Shown: in pieces, positions 48,840-60,726 of the stretch | Numbering within the stretch: position 1 is the first letter of the stretch | How the letters are laid out: the number at the start of each line of letters is the position of its first letter | Assembly (NCBI GenBank): GCA_907165065.1 | Contig: OU015523.1 | Coordinates: 124,185,023 to 124,249,022, forward strand | Length of the DNA: 64,000 bases | From: Caprimulgus europaeus | Taxonomy: Eukaryota; Chordata; Aves; Caprimulgiformes; Caprimulgidae | Direction: 5' to 3' | Notes under the pieces: generated by a model | What the model was told of the DNA's origin: nothing | Database searches by the model: none | Seen by the model: the letters and a program-made list of their open reading frames with translations, nothing else | Position numbers and translations under genes: made by a program

Positions 48840-49438
48840 CACAAAACTGCTCAAGGGTTTAGAGGGGAAGCCATGTCAGGAGAGGCTGAAGGCACTTGGG
48901 TTGTTCAGCCTGGAGAAGAGGAGACTGAGAGGAGATCTCATTGTGGTCTGGAACTTCCTCCCAAGGGGAAGAGGAGGGGCAGGCGCTGAGCTCTTCTCTC
49001 TGGCCACCAACGCCAGGAGCAGAGGCCATGGCAGGAAGATGTGGCAGGGGAGGGTGAGGTTGGCCATGAGGAAAAGGTTCTTGAGGCAGAGGGTGGTGGA
49101 GCACTGGAACAGGCTCCCCAGGGAGGTGCTGATGGCCCCAAGCCTGAAAAGATTCCAGCAGCATCTGGCCAAGGCCCTCAGGGACATGGTCTGAATCTTC
49201 TGCCTAGGGAGGTGGTTGAGTCCCCATCCCTGGAGGTGTTTAAAAGACAGGAAAATGGGGTGCTCAGAGATCTAGGTTAGCAGTGGACAGGTATGGTTGG
49301 ACTCAATGATCTCAAAGGTCTTTTCCAACCAGGTGATTCTGTGATTCTACGACTGGGATTGTCCTGTGCAGGGACAGGAGTTGGACTCCATGATCCTTGT
49401 GGATCCCTTTCAACTCACAACACTCGATGACTCTACAG
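48840..49438 (+). mobile_element. CR1 group E, interrupted by another CR1
   Basis: LKGLEGKPCQERLKALG region, [20 protein letters not shown], up to GGGACATGGT. It resumes at TGGGATTGTCCTGTGCAGGG (about 49353) and ends CAACACTCGATGACTCTAC. Confidence 0.92.
49188..49352 (+). mobile_element. CR1 group B tip nested in the group E copy
   Basis: CTAGGGAGGTGGTTGAGTCC to CCAACCAGGTGATTCTGTG followed by ATTCTACGA. Its placement splits the group E 3' sequence, so it inserted later. Confidence 0.88.
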
Positions 49439-50411
49439 TGGTCATAGCTCTTGCCACCATAAAGGGACATCCAAGTGTTTTGCAAATACTAAAAAACACC
49501 TTTTACAATTCAATGGCACCTTTGCTTCTACTCAACAGAAATTTCCCTGCCATTAATTCTGGCAGTGAAAGCAAACCTAGAAAATGCCAGTAGGAAGAGG
49601 TCATGAGAACAAAAACGCCGTAGGCCAAGTGTTGAAGACAGCACTCGAAACAAGCAGCTCCTCCAAGCCTCCAGAGGAAGCCTCAGCGCCCTTGTTTCAT
49701 GCTGTTCTACACCATTTAACTACTTTTTGACCTTAAAGAACTCTGAAGGGTAATCCAGCTGGGATGAGATTTTGTATTCCTTGATGGAACATTTGAAGCT
49801 GCTGTTCAGTTTGCTGATGGATCCTTTTATGTAGCTGTGTGCAAAGCAGAAGCTTCTTCTTTTTTTCTTTTGAAGATGAAGGGCACCCAGTGGACACCAG
49901 GCACAGACCATGCAAGCTTTGAAATAATTGTTCTGCCACAAGCAGAAAAGATCTGTCAACAAAGGTTATTTCTCTCTCCATCCTGAGATGCCCACCTACT
50001 GGCTTTGCTGTTCTGTGGACATCCAAGCTCCTAACCTGTCAAAATGTGAAGACTCTGTTGGCATCAACTGTTCCTGAAAGTGAATCTAAAGCTCATAACT
50101 TGCAGAAAACTCAAGTGATATCTACTGAAGACCTGACTGCTCCTACCCAAATAACATTTCAGTTTGATCCTATGACCTCTTCATGGATGTCAAGGATGCC
50201 TACCCACCCACCAAAAGGGTGAATCCATCCAAACCACCACACTCAACTTGACTGGCTCCCTTTAGTCTACCAAGAGTAAGGAATTTATGTTTATTTTAAG
50301 GTTCTCCATCATCCCCCAGCCATCCATATTCAGTAGTGAGGTACCAACTCCTCCTTGGTTTTCCCCCAGCGTGCCAGCCTTGGTATTTTGAAATAAGCAC
50401 CTCTGTCTGCT

Positions 50412-50894
50412 CTCTCAAGAAAGATGTGGAGCTGTTGGAGTGGGGCCAGAGGAGAGCCAGGAAGATGATCAGAGGGCTGGAGCACCTCTTTTATGAGGAG
50501 AGGCTGAGGGAGCTCGGCTTGTTTAACCTGGATCCAGAGAGACCCTGGTTGAAGCCTTCCAGTACCTGAAGGGAGCTTAGAAACAGGAGGGAGAGCGACT
50601 TCTGACATGGGCAGAGAGTGACAGGACAAGGGGAAATGGTTTTAAACTGAGAGAGGGGAGATTTAGGTGAGATGTGAGGAGGGAATTTTTCACCCAGAGG
50701 GTGGTGAGACACTGGCCCAGGTTGCCCAGAGAAGCTGTGGATGCCCCATCCCTGGAGGCATTCAAGACCAGGTTGGATGGGGACCTGGGCAGCCTGATCT
50801 AGTGGTTGGCCACCCTGTCCAGAGCAGGAGGGTTGGGACTGGATGAGCTTTCAGGTCCTTTCCAGCCCAAACCAGTCTGGGATTTGATGATTTT
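50412..50894 (+). mobile_element. CR1, 3' fragment (group A-like)
   Basis: [39 protein letters not shown], then the 3' region ending ACCAGTCTGGGATTTGATGA. Confidence 0.9.
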
Positions 50895-51396
50895 ATACAC
50901 AAGCTAAAATATTTATTTCCTTTCCCAGCCTCAAACTACTGGAGCAAAAGCAACAATCCCCCATGTGCTAACAACATCCAGGAGGAAACGCTCCTGAGAT
51001 CTGTCTCCTTGGATGCGAGTGTGGGACTGACTATCCACTGATGCCCAGGAGGAAGTTGGGGTTAGATCCATGAATGCCAAAAAAAAAGGAAGAGAAAAAA
51101 AAAAGGAAGGGAAAAAAAAAAGGAAAGAAAAGGAAAGTAGGTCAAGCAATTCACATTTGCTGAAAAGGACAAAGAACACAGTAGATTTTTTTATTACCTT
51201 ATGCAAGTGCTACCAAATATCTGAGGAACCCTTTTTATCTGATTCAAATCCCACGTGAGTAATCCGTGATTAAATTCAGTGGGTGTGAAATTTCATTAGG
51301 TCGTTCCATTTTTAAGCCTATTGGATAATGAAGTTCCTTCAGAATTAAAGATTAAAAAAAATAAATAAATTATAATACTGCAATTTTTTATCTTCC

Positions 51397-51922
51397 TTCC
51401 ACATCTGGAATATTGTGTCCAGTTCTGGGCCCCACAGTTCAAGAAGGACAGGGAGCTGCTGGAGAGAGTCCAGCACAGAGCCACCAAGATGATGAAGGGA
51501 GTGGAACATCTCCCTGGTGAGGAAAGGCTGAGGGAGCTGGGGCTCTTTAGCTTGGAGAAGAGGAGGCTGAGGGGGGACCTCATTAATGTTGATCAATATC
51601 TGAAGGGTGAGTGTCAGGAGGATGGGGCCAGGCTCTTCTCAGTGGTGTCCAGTGGTAGGACAAGGGGCAATGGGTGTGAGCTGGAACACAGGAGGTTCTG
51701 CTTAAACTTGAGAAGAAACTTCTCTACTGTGAGGGTGCCAGAGCCCTGGGACAGGCTGCCCAGGGAGGGTGTGGAGTCTCCTTCTCTGGAGACATTCAAG
51801 ACCCACCTGGATGCCTTCCTGTGTGATCTCATCAAGGTGTTCCTGCTCCGGCAGGGGGATTGGACTGGATGAGCTTTCGAGGTCCCTTCCAATCCCTGAC
51901 ACTCTGTGATTCTGTGATTCCA
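51397..51922 (+). mobile_element. CR1 group C, 3' fragment with 127-codon frame
   Basis: From [20 protein letters not shown] sequence through [20 protein letters not shown] and [20 protein letters not shown] to the tip CTCTGTGATTCTGTGATTCC. Confidence 0.94.
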
Positions 51923-52239
51923 GCCTTCCTCCACCTGTGAGATTATTCTCATTCATGTAATACATCAGTGTCCTACAGCTCCATCTTTGATGCTCGTGAC
52001 CTTTGCTATCGAGAGAGGTCAACTGCTTGTAAGTGTTGGCAGGCGGCTCAACCTCCCGACTGCTCCATCAAAAGCTAAAAACCCAACTAGACTTCACCCA
52101 GCGCTTGTTTAGGAGAAATTCAGATCACAAACATGAGTTTTCTTGAAACAAAACCATGGAGCAGCCCCACTACATTTTACTGACTCCAGGAGAGATGTTT
52201 TCTGAAAGCTCATGATTTCATAGAAAAATCTTTGGACTA

Positions 52240-52320
52240 ATTCAACATTATCGGACGCGATCGCGTTTCTCTCGGCATGGGAAAAATGTTAATGGGTTGC
52301 AGATGCCACATTAAGCCTTA
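52240..52320. other. CpG cluster with 12-bp palindrome ACGCGATCGCGT
   Basis: TATCGGACGCGATCGCGTTT at 52250-52269 has five CpGs in 20 bp. A sixth is in CTCGG just after, followed by AATGTTAATGG, a homeodomain-like site. The surrounding intron is CpG-poor. This is probably a conserved non-coding element; function is not shown. Confidence 0.4.
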
Positions 52321-52346
52321 ATTTGCCACTCCAAAGAGCCAAGCAA

Positions 52347-52409
52347 TTCAAAGTATGGTTGGACTCGATGATCTCAAAGGTCATTTCCAACCAAACGATT
52401 GATTCTATG
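52347..52409 (+). mobile_element. CR1 group B, tip only
   Basis: GGTTGGACTCGATGATCTCA to GATTGATTCTATGA. Confidence 0.82.
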
Positions 52410-53227
52410 AAAGAGAAGCCACCAGCTTGTCTTCACAGGAAAAGGCTCCTTGCAAAGACAAAACAAGAGAGATTTGGAGTTTTTTCTTGGGTTTTCAAAT
52501 TCTGCTTTTTCAAAAAAGACTTGTTTGGAACTCACACTTGATAAAGTGGAAATGCTGCTGAAATTTTATAAGACCAGCAGTGAAATGATGAGGAAGGGAC
52601 TAAGCCAACAGTCAGCGATTTAACCGTGTATCGCCCTACGTACCCCAAGTAGGACCAATTAATTCTGCTTCTTCCCCCCACCCCAGGAAGATTAAATAAT
52701 TCATTTTTTCAATGTAATTGTAAAAGAAGAACCTAGCTGAGAATGAGTTAAACACCAGCCATGATTCCTCTCGCTCTATTTTCAAGGCACTGAGCAAGCA
52801 GATGAATCCATTCTACTCCAGTACAAATAAATAAGTATCTTTACCCACATCATAACAATGTATTTTCATCTTGATGTCCTTCACCAAAGCCTGATGACAA
52901 ATAATTGGTGGTGAAACAGGAGTTGTCAATTTTGCCTTAATCATCTGTTTATTTTCCATCTCCACAGAAGTTTGCAATATTTCTCCCATTCTCTTAAATG
53001 GCTCCCAGCTGTTTGCAGTAAATGAACTGAAAACCAGCAAACACCAATCTGCCTGCTGTATTCTTCTGGGTTTTAGTGTTGGGTAGTTTTTTCATGAAAG
53101 AAGGGGAAAAAAAACCCCACAATCATCCAAAAATTCAACATAGAAGCTGCAGCTTCACATGTCTACAGGAGCATCAAGGAAAAGATCATGTTTGGACAGA
53201 TGCTACTCAGCAGTGTAAGACCAGTAC

Positions 53228-53605
53228 CACAGAATCATAGAATTGTTGGGTTGGAAAAGACCTTTGAGATCATTGAATCCAACTGTACCTGTCCACTGCT
53301 AAACCAGATCTCTGAGCACCTCATCTACCTGGCTTTTAAATCCCTCCAGGGATGGGGACTCCACCACTGCCCTGGGCAACCCCTTCCAGTGCCTCAGAAC
53401 CCTTTCAGCAAAGAAATTCTTCCTCACATCCCATCTCAACTGCCCTGGCCACAACTGGAGCCCATTTCCTCTTGTCCTGTCCCTTGCTCCTTGCTTGAAC
53501 AGACCCACCCCCACCTCTCTCCACCCTCCTCCAAGGGACTTGGACAGAGCCACAAGGTCTCCCCTCAGCCTCCTTTTCTCCAGGCTCAACACCCCCAGTT
53601 CCCTG
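53228..53605 (-). mobile_element. CR1 group B, 3' fragment
   Basis: ACCACAGAATCATAGAATTG to CCCCAGTTCCCTGACAC. Close to identical to 45571 in the shared part. Confidence 0.93.
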
Positions 53606-54340
53606 ACACAAATATGTGTCAGTCTTGACATTAATTAAAATGTTAATCAATTAAAAACATTGAACCCCCAACATCGCCCACCCTTGTTGAACAAACCCTG
53701 AGAGGGATACATTTCTAGAGTCTCCTAGAGTAGGAGGTGCAAGACACCAGTCAGACATCAACAGCAAAACAAATTAAGCACCACAAACAGTGAAACACAA
53801 CAAGCCAACCTGCAACTTTAAATAGCACCCATGAGCTTTTTCTGTCAATAGTTATTTTCTGGCCAAGCTCCACCACATCCTCCCTCAGCTTCACCCAAAC
53901 CTGCACGTTTCACGTGACTAAAGTCCTCACCCATGTCTGGATCAGTGTGATTCTCAGCTTGTTTATCCCTCCTGCAGTTTCACACACACTTTCTTTATCC
54001 ATCTTGTGTTCTTCCCTACCTTGGATGCTTTCCCTGATCTCCTGTCTCATGGGACTGAACATCTCCACCAGCCATGTTCTCAGACACCTTAAGAGTCAAA
54101 AGGGCAGAAGACAGACATGGTAGGGAGCAGGAAAGCCAACAAGTCTATGACCTCAAGTAGTGTAGAGACACACTAATGGTGTGTCTACATCAGTGCTTCA
54201 GCCTGGGTCAGGAGAGCACTTCCCATAACACGTGAATGTCCCAGGCTGGTGGCACATGCAAGCTGCATGGATGCCATGGACCCGGAGAAGAACCCGGAGG
54301 AGAACCTGAAGGAGAACCAGGGGAGTGAAGTTATCTGATG

Positions 54341-54421
54341 ATCACAGAATCATCAAATCATTTTGGTGAGAAACAACCTTTAAGATCATCCAGTCCAGCC
54401 ATAAACCCAACAGTGACCAGT
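54341..54421 (-). mobile_element. CR1 group B tip, cut by an LTR
   Basis: TCACAGAATCATCAAATCAT to AACCCAACAGTGACCAG, where the LTR begins. The continuation was not found on the far side of the LTR. Confidence 0.82.
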
Positions 54422-55300
54422 TGTGGGGGGTTGACCATGGTTGGACACCAGGCTCCCACCAAAGCCCACTCTATTACTCACTCTCCTCAACTGGGCAGGG
54501 GGAGAAAAATATAATGAACGGCTCATGGGTCGAGATAAGGTCAAAGAGATCATTCACTGATTACTGGCATGGGCAAAACAGACTCAACTTGGGGAAAAAA
54601 CCCCAAATTTCATTTATTACCAATCAGACAAGAGGAAAATGAGAAATAAAACCAAATCTTAAAGCACCTCCCCCACCCCTCTTTTCTTCCCGGGCTTCAC
54701 TTCTCTCCCCATTTCCATCTCCTCCCCCACCAGCAGCACAGGGGGACAGGGAGTGGGGTTGGGGTCAGTTCATCACACGGTGTTTCTGCTGCTCCTTGCT
54801 CCTCAGGGGGGGACTCCTTCCCCTGCACCAGCGTGGGGTCCCTCTCACAGGAGACAGTCCTCCACGAACTTCTCCAGCGTGAGTCCTTCCCATGACCAAC
54901 AGTTCTTCACAAACTGCTCCAGCCTGGGTCCTTTCCATGGGGTGCAGTCCCTCAGGGACAGACTGCTCCAGCCTGGGTCCTTTCCATGGGGTGCAGTCCT
55001 TCAGGGACAGACTGCTCCAGCCTGGGTCCTTTCCATGGGGTGCAGTCCTTCAGGGACACACTGCTCCAGCCTGGGTCCTTTCCATGGGGTGCAGTCCCTC
55101 AGGGACAGACTGCTCCAGCCTGGGTCCTTTCCATGGGGTGCAGTCCCTCAGGGACAGACTGCTCCAGCCTGGGTCCTTTCCATGGGGTGCAGTCCTTCAG
55201 GGACAGACTGCTCCAGCCTGGGTCCTTTCCATGGGGTGCAGTCCTTCAGGGACACACTGCTCCTGCATGTGTCCCCCATGGGGTCACAAGTCCGGCCAGT
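54422..55300 (-). mobile_element. Avian ERV LTR with internal minisatellite expansion
   Basis: Begins with TGTGGGGGGTTGACCATGG (reverse of the LTR 3' end). It shares with the copy at 30960-31609 the blocks ACTCAACTTGG, TTATTACCAATCAGA, CCCCACCCCTCTTTTCTTC and CCCGGGCTTC. An AATAAA signal lies in the U3/R region on the minus strand. 54914-55262 is a 49-bp tandem repeat. No retroviral genes are attached. The 5' limit (right end) is uncertain. Confidence 0.78.
54914..55262 (+). repeat. 49-bp tandem repeat inside the LTR, about 7 copies
   Basis: Units start CTGCTCCAGCCTGGGTCC at 54914, 54963, 55012, 55061, 55110, 55159 and 55208, an exact 49-bp spacing. All three plus frames are open because 49 is not divisible by three. 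Confidence 0.97.
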
Positions 55301-55379
55301 AGGTCTACAAGGGTGACTTCTGTGAGAAGAGTGGTGTCAGAAATGACAATGCTTTGTTGGAGTTGACATTGTCAAGAAG

Positions 55380-55925
55380 GGTAACAAGAAGGACTTCTGA
55401 GAACCAAGGGAAACCTGGGCCTGGTGAAGAACAAGGCAAGGGACCTAGCAGCAAAGGACACAGAAGAGACTGAGATCTTCCAGCTCCTTCTTTGCCTTGT
55501 CTTTAGCAGCTCACTCTGCTCCCACGTGCCCCAGAGCAGCTGTCTTGGCAGAGTATGAAGGAGCGAAGCACAACTGGTGATGAAGGACAGATGAGTTATG
55601 GACCACTTAAGCAACCTGGACATATACAGGTCTATGGTGCCAGACAAGGTGTATCTGAGGGTGCCAAAGGAGCTGGCTGATGTCACTGCCACCTTCTGTC
55701 ATCTCTGAAGGGTAATGGTGATGGGGAAGGTCCCTGATGATTGGAAAAAGGGAAACATCACACCAGCCTTCAAAAAGGGCGAAGAGGATGAAGAGAGGAA
55801 CGCCAGCCCAATCAGCCTCACCTCCCTACCCAAAAGCTCATGAAGCAAATCCTTCTGGAAACCATAACCAGGAGTGTGAAGGACAAGAGGGTGATTGAGA
55901 AGAATCACCATGGCTTTGGGAAGCA
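55380..55925 (+). mobile_element. CR1 ORF2 fragment, N-terminal reverse-transcriptase part
   Basis: Frames read KNKARDLAAKDTEETEIF-like sequence, then NLDIYRSMVPDKVYLRVPKE and LADV, VPDDWKKGNITPAFKKGEED, PISLTSLPKSS, KQILLETITRSVKDKRVIEK and NHHGF. These are the conserved blocks before the palm domain of CR1 reverse transcriptase. Stops and frameshifts are present, and it ends abruptly where a minus-strand CR1 begins. Confidence 0.88.
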
Positions 55926-55927
55926 CA

Positions 55928-56345
55928 AATCACAGAATCCCAGAGTGGTGGGGTTGGAAGGGAGCTCAGGAGATCATCCAGTCCAACCCCCCTGCCAAAG
56001 CAGGTTCTCTACACCAGCTTGCACAGGAAAGTGTCCAGGTGGGTTTGAACATCTCCAGAGATGGAGACTCCACACCCTCTCTGGGCAGCCTGGCCCAGGG
56101 CTCCGGCACCCTCACAGCAAAGAAGTTTTTCCTTCAGTTTGTCTGGAACTTCTGGTGTCCCAGTTTGTGCCCATTGCCCCTTGTCCTGTCACTGGGCACC
56201 ACCCAGAAGAGCCCGGCCCCATCCATTTGGCCCCCACCCTTCAGCTATTGACAGACATTGATCAGATCCCCTCTCAGGCTGCTCTTCTCCAGGCTGAACA
56301 GTCCCAGCTCTCTCAGCCTTTCCTCACACAGGAGATGCTCCAGGC
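55928..56345 (-). mobile_element. CR1 group D, 3' fragment
   Basis: ATCACAGAATCCCAGAGTGG to CAGGAGATGCTCCAGG. About as close to the copy at 43965 as two recent insertions would be. Confidence 0.92.
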
Positions 56346-56399
56346 CCCTCATCTTGCCCAACTACCCAATGACTGGGTCAGTGGCTGACAAGGAAGCCA

Positions 56400-56800
56400 C
56401 AGGTGCCACTTACCCTGACCTCAGTATGACTTTCAGCGTGGTCTCCCCGAGGACCAAGGAATTAATGACTGGATGGGTGGAAAATTGACTGGATCATCAG
56501 AGTGGAAGGGTAATTGGTGGTGGCTGGTATCCAAACCAACACTCCCAAGGCTTGGAGCACACAAAGCATGAGGAGAGGCCAGGAGCTGGGTTTGCTCAGC
56601 CAGAAGAAAAGAAGGGAAGTTGAAGACCTTCATGCCATCTGCAGCTACCTTCAGGGAGGTCAGAAGGAAGATGAAGCCATGCTCTACTTGGAGGTGCACA
56701 GCAAAACCATGATGTGCAACAGGCATTAAGTTGCTGCAAGAAAAAATTCAACTCAGTCTTGAGAGAAAACACATCCATGGGGAGGGTGGAACTGGGGCCC
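56400..56800 (+). mobile_element. Old diverged CR1 ORF2 fragment
   Basis: RRGQELGLLSQKKRREVEDL and LQGGQKEDEAMLYLEVHSK resemble the CR1 C-terminal block but are strongly diverged. It may be the continuation of 55380-55925, separated by the group D insertion. Confidence 0.55.
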
Positions 56801-57099
56801 AGGGAGGGGATGGAAATATCCTTTCTTGGCTAAATTTGAAACTCAATTGGATACGATTCTACATCTCACTTTGAAGTTGGCTTTGATTTGAGCCTGGGGC
56901 TGAGGAGGCAAAAAAAAGATCTGCAGAGAGCCCTTCCAAACTAAATTATTCCAGGATTTTCTATATTAGCCAGAGAGTTCCTAACACAGAATTATTATTT
57001 AATAATTGCTATTTTATCCTTTCTCTGTTCCTCTCCTCCACTTCAGTTCCTGCTTCTTCTGTCTTCTCTCCCCTGAAATGGTCTTTTTTTGTTCCACAC

Positions 57100-57385
57100 T
57101 TGCAATTACAAGGCTGGTTTTATATGAAATATAGATAAGATGAGAGCTGTCCTATTTTTCACCTGAATTTGGACGCTAAGAGGTGCTGGCTTCATTTTGG
57201 GCACCGTGCTCTTAAGTGGTGTCAAGTACCTTCTGTTATTAGAAGCAACGTTGGCAACGATGAGGATGGTGGAGGGAGAGAGCACCAAGTCAGCATGAGC
57301 TCATTTGGCTGGGAATAGGTGATTAATTAGAATATTGTAATGGCTTTAATCGTTCCTGTTGAAGCTAATTTACTCTTTGGGTTGT
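57100..57385. other. Possible conserved non-coding element
   Basis: Repeat-free, with GCAACGTTGGCAACGATG, then GGTGATTAATTAGAATATTG and GGCTTTAATCGTTCC. The dense homeodomain-like cores and retained CpGs suggest constraint. It lies just before the 11-bp minisatellite. Confidence 0.25.
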
Positions 57386-57496
57386 TGGGTTTTTTTTTGG
57401 TGTGGGCAGCTCTACACTGAAGCTTAATGAAAAAGGTAAATAAAGCAAAGTGGAGTCATGACAGATGCTGATGGAGCTGGCAATCAGGAAGAAGAG

Positions 57497-58252
57497 CTTC
57501 TATATATATTCTGTATATATTCTGTATATATTCTATATATATTCTGTATATATTCTGTGTATATTCTATATATATTCTGTATATATTCTATATATATCCT
57601 GTATATATTCTATATATATTCTGTATATATTCTGTATATATTCTATATATATTCTGTATGTATTCTGTATATATTCTGTATATATTCTGTATATATTCTA
57701 TGTATATTCTATATATATTCTGTATATATTCTGTGTATATTCTATATATATTCTGTATATATTCTGTATATATTCTGTGTATATCCTGTATATTTTCTAT
57801 ATATATTCTGTATATATTCTATATATATTCTGTATATTTTCTATACATATTCTGTATATATTCTGTATATATTCTATATATATTCTGTATATATTCTATA
57901 CATATTCTATATATATTCTGTGTATATTCTATATATATTCTGTATATATTCTGTATATATTCTGTGTATATCCTGTATATTTTCTATATATATTCTGTAT
58001 ATATTCTTTATATATTCTGTATATTTTCTATACATATTCTGTATATATTCTATACATATTCTATATATATTCTGTATATATTCTACATATATTCTGTATA
58101 TATTCTGTATATATTCTATATATATTCTATATATATTCTGTATATATTCTATATATATTCTGCATATATTCTACACATATTCTATATATATTCTGTATAT
58201 ATTCTATATATATTCTGTATATATTCTACACATATTCTATATATATTCTGTA
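57497..58252 (+). repeat. 11-bp minisatellite (TATATATTCTG type)
   Basis: About 68 units of TATATATTCTG or TATATATTCTA with TACA and TTTTC variants. All three plus frames are open for over 200 codons with an 11-residue repeat (YILYIFCIYSV). This is a frame artefact, not a protein. Confidence 0.97.
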
Positions 58253-58515
58253 TAATGATTTACAGGAAAGAGCTGTCTTAGACCCAAGTCTCTGAACCAC
58301 CACCATCATCCTCACCATGAATTATATCTGCTAGAAAAATGACACGAAATGGAGCTTTATGATTCAATGCAAGACTTGGACATCAGATTGTTTGGGGTTT
58401 TTTTCCCCCTCCCTGAGAAGCTGCAGGCACTCTAAAAAATTAACTGCAAATCAGGTACAGACAGTCTGGCAGGGAGGAAAAACAATATAATAATGAAATG
58501 AGAATGCATTTAGCA

Positions 58516-58635
58516 TAATCATAGACTGTATTGGGTTGGAAAGGACCTTCAAAGGTCACCTAGTCCAACCCCCCTGCAGTGAGCAGGACATCTTTACTAG
58601 AGCAGGTTGCTCAGAGCTCCATCAAGCCTGACCTT
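58516..58635 (-). mobile_element. CR1, short 3' fragment of another subgroup
   Basis: AATCATAGACTGTATTGGGT, AAAGGTCACCTAGTCCAAC and CCTGCAGTGAGCAGGACATC. The tip differs from groups A-E. Confidence 0.82.
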
Positions 58636-59547
58636 GGTGGAGGATAAAGAAAAGACACACAAAACAAGGGGAGAAGAGTGACAACTCCAAATTGATGAGC
58701 ATCTGCCCTCTGCAGCATCCTCATCTCCTCCCGTAGAGTCCCACCACCCCAGTGCTCCAGCACACGTGTTGCTGCTATCACCAGGCACTTCAACTCCAAG
58801 ATATCAGCTCCTCAGTGCCAGTTAGATAAGAAGGAGAAAGGTTGGTTGCCTCAGCTGACCCCTGCTCGGTGTCCTGGACAGGGTGAACTTTCTGTCTCCC
58901 ACTGGAACTGATCTGCACCCCTTGCTGTGATAAAAGCACCAATAACAACAGTCAACAACAGCCAAGAGAGGACATTCGTCCTCGTTGTCCTGATAGTGGC
59001 CAGGGATGAGGGAGAAGGTTGTAGCTCTTCATCAAATCCAGCAAGGATGGACAACATTAAAACCAACGTGCTGCCCCATGGGTACAAGGGCAGTTGGCTC
59101 ATGAAATTTGGGAATAGATAAAAATATCCCCTGACATCTCCCCCTCTAGAATTTATTTTCTATTCATCCACTTCCAGAAGAAAAAAGGAAAAGCCATGAC
59201 CAGTGGTTGGAGATATGTATGCAGAATGAAAAGTGAGTAGTAAAAAAGAAAACCTGCTAGTAAAATAGATTAACAACACTGGCCAGACCAGAGAGGACCA
59301 CAAGGAATTAAAGGAGGACAAAAAAAATACAAAGTTTGGTGAATAAGTAAAATGAAAACGAACAAAATCTACCATGGATAAGTGTAAAATCATAAATATT
59401 GGGGGGAAAAAAAACCATCTTAAAGTATTAAATGAACTATATCCACTCAGGAAAGGGATTGGGGCTAACACAGCCAGGATGAAGAGAAACATCTGCTCAA
59501 TGAGCAACTGAAGTACAGGAAAGCAGGAAGATCTGACATTCACCAAT

Positions 59548-59850
59548 TCAATGAGACCTGGACACGCTGGAGAGTTGGGCAGGAAGGAACCTGGTGAGGT
59601 TCAACAAGAGCAAGTGCAGAGTCCTTCACCTGGGGAGGAACAACCCCAGGCACCAGCACAGGTTGGGGGTGACCTGCTGGAGAGGAGCTCTGAGGAGAAG
59701 GACCTGGGTGTGCTGGTGGGCAGCAGGGTGGCCATGAGCCAGCAGTGTGTCCTGTGGCCAGGAAGGCAGTGTCCTGGGGGGCATTAAACAGAGCTAGATG
59801 ACTTTGAAAGGTTTCTTCCAACCCAAACCATCCTATGATTCTGTGATTTC
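59548..59850 (+). mobile_element. CR1 with internal deletion
   Basis: [19 protein letters not shown] start ([20 protein letters not shown] is a shifted frame), [20 protein letters not shown], then a jump to the 3' tip AACCCAAACCATCCTATGAT. About 600 bp of the usual element is missing. Confidence 0.85.
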
Positions 59851-60565
59851 ATACCAGAGACCTTAAACCAAACTAGCAGACCTCAACATGCAACTGGAGA
59901 GGAGAAAGGAATAATCTTCCATGTCTTCTTGATGTGGAGGTTTTGCACCTCCCTGCAGTATCTGGTGCTGGTCCTGCCACAGAGAGAAGAAGGAACCAGG
60001 TAGACCATGAGGATCTGCTTCAGACTGGCAATTCTTAGGCTCTCAGCTTGTCCCATGCTTGAGAGACAGATGATAATAATAATAATATTGGAGGTGAAAT
60101 GAGGAAAACATCTAAGAAAATGAAGTACAGCTTCCAGCTTTCAAGCAGAGGTCAATAAACAGAACAACTCCTTTTTTTATGGTTTCAGACAGCTAAGTGG
60201 GATCTTTTTGGTGTTGGGATATCAAAAGATAAAGAGATTATGAAAAAGAACATGAAAGTGAAGATCTGAAGAACTTCAAAAGAGTCAAAAAGTCCTCCTA
60301 AGGCTACTGCAATAGCACAGAAGTTCCATAAACGGCACAAAGACACCTCATGGAGGTTTATGCAACTTCAGTGCTTTATTGTCCTTACAAACTTCCATCT
60401 CATGTTCTATCTGACATGCTTTATGTGCCCTGCAATGCTCTTCTACGCAGAGCTGGAGAACATACTGATGCAAACAGTGCAGCACTTGGCTGCTTCATCA
60501 CATAGGAACCTTCCTGCCTCACTGGCTGCTTTAATACAAGCTCCTCACGCACATTTAAAGCACCT

Positions 60566-60602
60566 TTAGAGGTCCCTTCCAACCAAAACTGTTCTACAAT
60601 CC
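60566..60602 (+). mobile_element. CR1 tip remnant
   Basis: TTAGAGGTCCCTTCCAACCA followed by AAACTGTTCTACAATC, about 37 bp. Confidence 0.5.
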
Positions 60603-60726
60603 GATATGTTTTCAATAATCTTGTGAGGAGAATTAGAAACATGACCCTGAAAACTCCTCTTGAGGTTTCTGTCCTCATATTTTTGCCTAATTTTCTATTT
60701 TTCTCTCTTTCCACCTCATTACGGTG

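Noticed and set aside
49720..50026. Minus-strand frames of 80 and 97 codons (CLWQNNYFKACMVCAWCPLG and another)
   Set aside because: Overlapping frames of similar length with Lys and Phe runs from poly-pyrimidine sequence, with no recognisable family or splice support.
54753..55316. 187-codon frame with GPFHGVQS repeats
   Set aside because: A 49-bp LTR-internal tandem repeat. All three frames are open for the same reason as in the other arrays.
57458..58295. Three overlapping frames of 207-276 codons resembling a hydrophobic membrane protein
   Set aside because: They arise from an 11-bp repeat without stops in any frame; the composition is dictated by TATATATTCTG.
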